This document shows positions 17,402-17,547 of a stretch of 17,547 nucleotides of DNA, one piece after another. Where the stretch lies: NCBI GenBank assembly GCA_026770595.1, contig MU634009.1, positions 1-17,547 of the forward strand, written 5' to 3'. The notes beneath the pieces were generated by a model. The model saw only the letters and a list, made by a program, of their open reading frames with translations, made no database searches and was not told where the DNA came from. Origin of the DNA: Ochromonadaceae sp. CCMP2298. Taxonomy: Eukaryota > Sar > Synurophyceae > Ochromonadales > Ochromonadaceae. The first letter of the stretch is position 1, and every line of letters starts with the position of its first letter. The translations under genes were made by a program, and so were the position numbers.

Positions 17402-17547
17402 TCACTGGTTCAATATCCACTGCTGCACCTCATGCTTGCCATAAAACGCCGCTACAGTAGAACACTGTGCACGATTCCAAGGACAAGGAGGGTTCTGGGC
17501 TCTCAGCCACTGCAGCACCTCCAGATGACCGCTATCTGCAGCACTGT
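17402..17547 (-). CDS. Ankyrin-repeat protein, C-terminal 47 codons (5' part outside window)
   Basis: Reading the minus strand from 17545 to the TGA at 17404-17402 gives an open frame of 47 residues that enters from beyond the window. It contains SAADSGHLEVLQWLRAQNPP, then CPWNRAQCSTVAAFYGKHEV and QQWILNQ. This is one full and one nearly full ankyrin repeat of the AA..GHLEVL.W....PPCPW....C..AA..G type, very common in large stramenopile families and in some large DNA viruses. Ankyrin repeats bind other proteins, but no partner is indicated. Only 25 of 47 codons end in G or C, far below the neighbouring genes. The last repeat is followed directly by the stop codon. An intron could split the gene further upstream. 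Confidence 0.82.
   Translation of the reverse strand, partial: SAADSGHLEVLQWLRAQNPPCPWNRAQCSTVAAFYGKHEVQQWILNQ

Noticed and set aside
17370-17416. tRNA-like A-box and B-box text (TGGCACTAATGTGG and GGTTCAATATCC)
   Set aside because: No acceptor or anticodon stems can be drawn and the second part lies in the ankyrin coding end.

Overview
This is nuclear DNA from a eukaryote, most likely a photosynthetic stramenopile (ochrophyte alga) with a compact, GC-rich genome. Three things point there. The protein genes are split by short GT-AG introns (66-197 nt). One protein (11037-12929) begins with a signal peptide followed by a phenylalanine at the predicted cleavage point (VDA|FIAKP), which is the bipartite plastid import signal of algae with red-derived complex plastids. 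The window also ends in ankyrin repeats of the GHLEVL...CPW type that is abundant in stramenopiles. Placement below ochrophyte level is not supported by what I can see.

Layout, left to right: (1) 1-2508 (+), the 3' part of a CAMSAP/Patronin-like gene ending in a CKK microtubule minus-end domain, eight exons visible. (2) 2748-8546 (-), a two-exon gene for a 1906-residue ATAD5/Elg1-like PCNA-unloader subunit that carries an IPT/TIG domain and a bromodomain between the AAA+ domain and the C-terminal region. (3) 9006-10469 (+), an intronless IWS1/Spn1 transcription-elongation factor, head-to-head with gene 2 across a 459-bp divergent promoter. (4) 11037-12929 (+), a plastid-targeted protein of unknown function with Pro/Ala-rich linkers and a duplicated HRGG..FG.GR.QG.EL motif. 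(5) 13243-14495 (-), an unrecognised alpha-helical, amphipathic protein, a possible lipid-droplet coat. (6) 14876-16859 (+), a PDZ-domain protein with an Ala-rich helical tail, head-to-head with gene 5. (7) 17402-17547 (-), the last 47 codons of an ankyrin-repeat gene that runs off the window.

The genes do not form a pathway. The only plausible functional pairing is ATAD5 with IWS1, both nuclear chromatin factors, which share an intergenic region. The main discovery candidate is the ATAD5-TIG-bromodomain fusion, because a chromatin reader is built into a protein whose relatives unload PCNA from DNA. Second is the plastid protein with the duplicated motif. Third is the CKK domain in an alga. 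Other structure includes a 32-bp minisatellite inside a CKK intron, a degenerate pyrimidine-rich repeat family shared by an intron and a 3' flank, introns that are multiples of three without stops, and an enrichment of GTAC splice donors (6 of 13).
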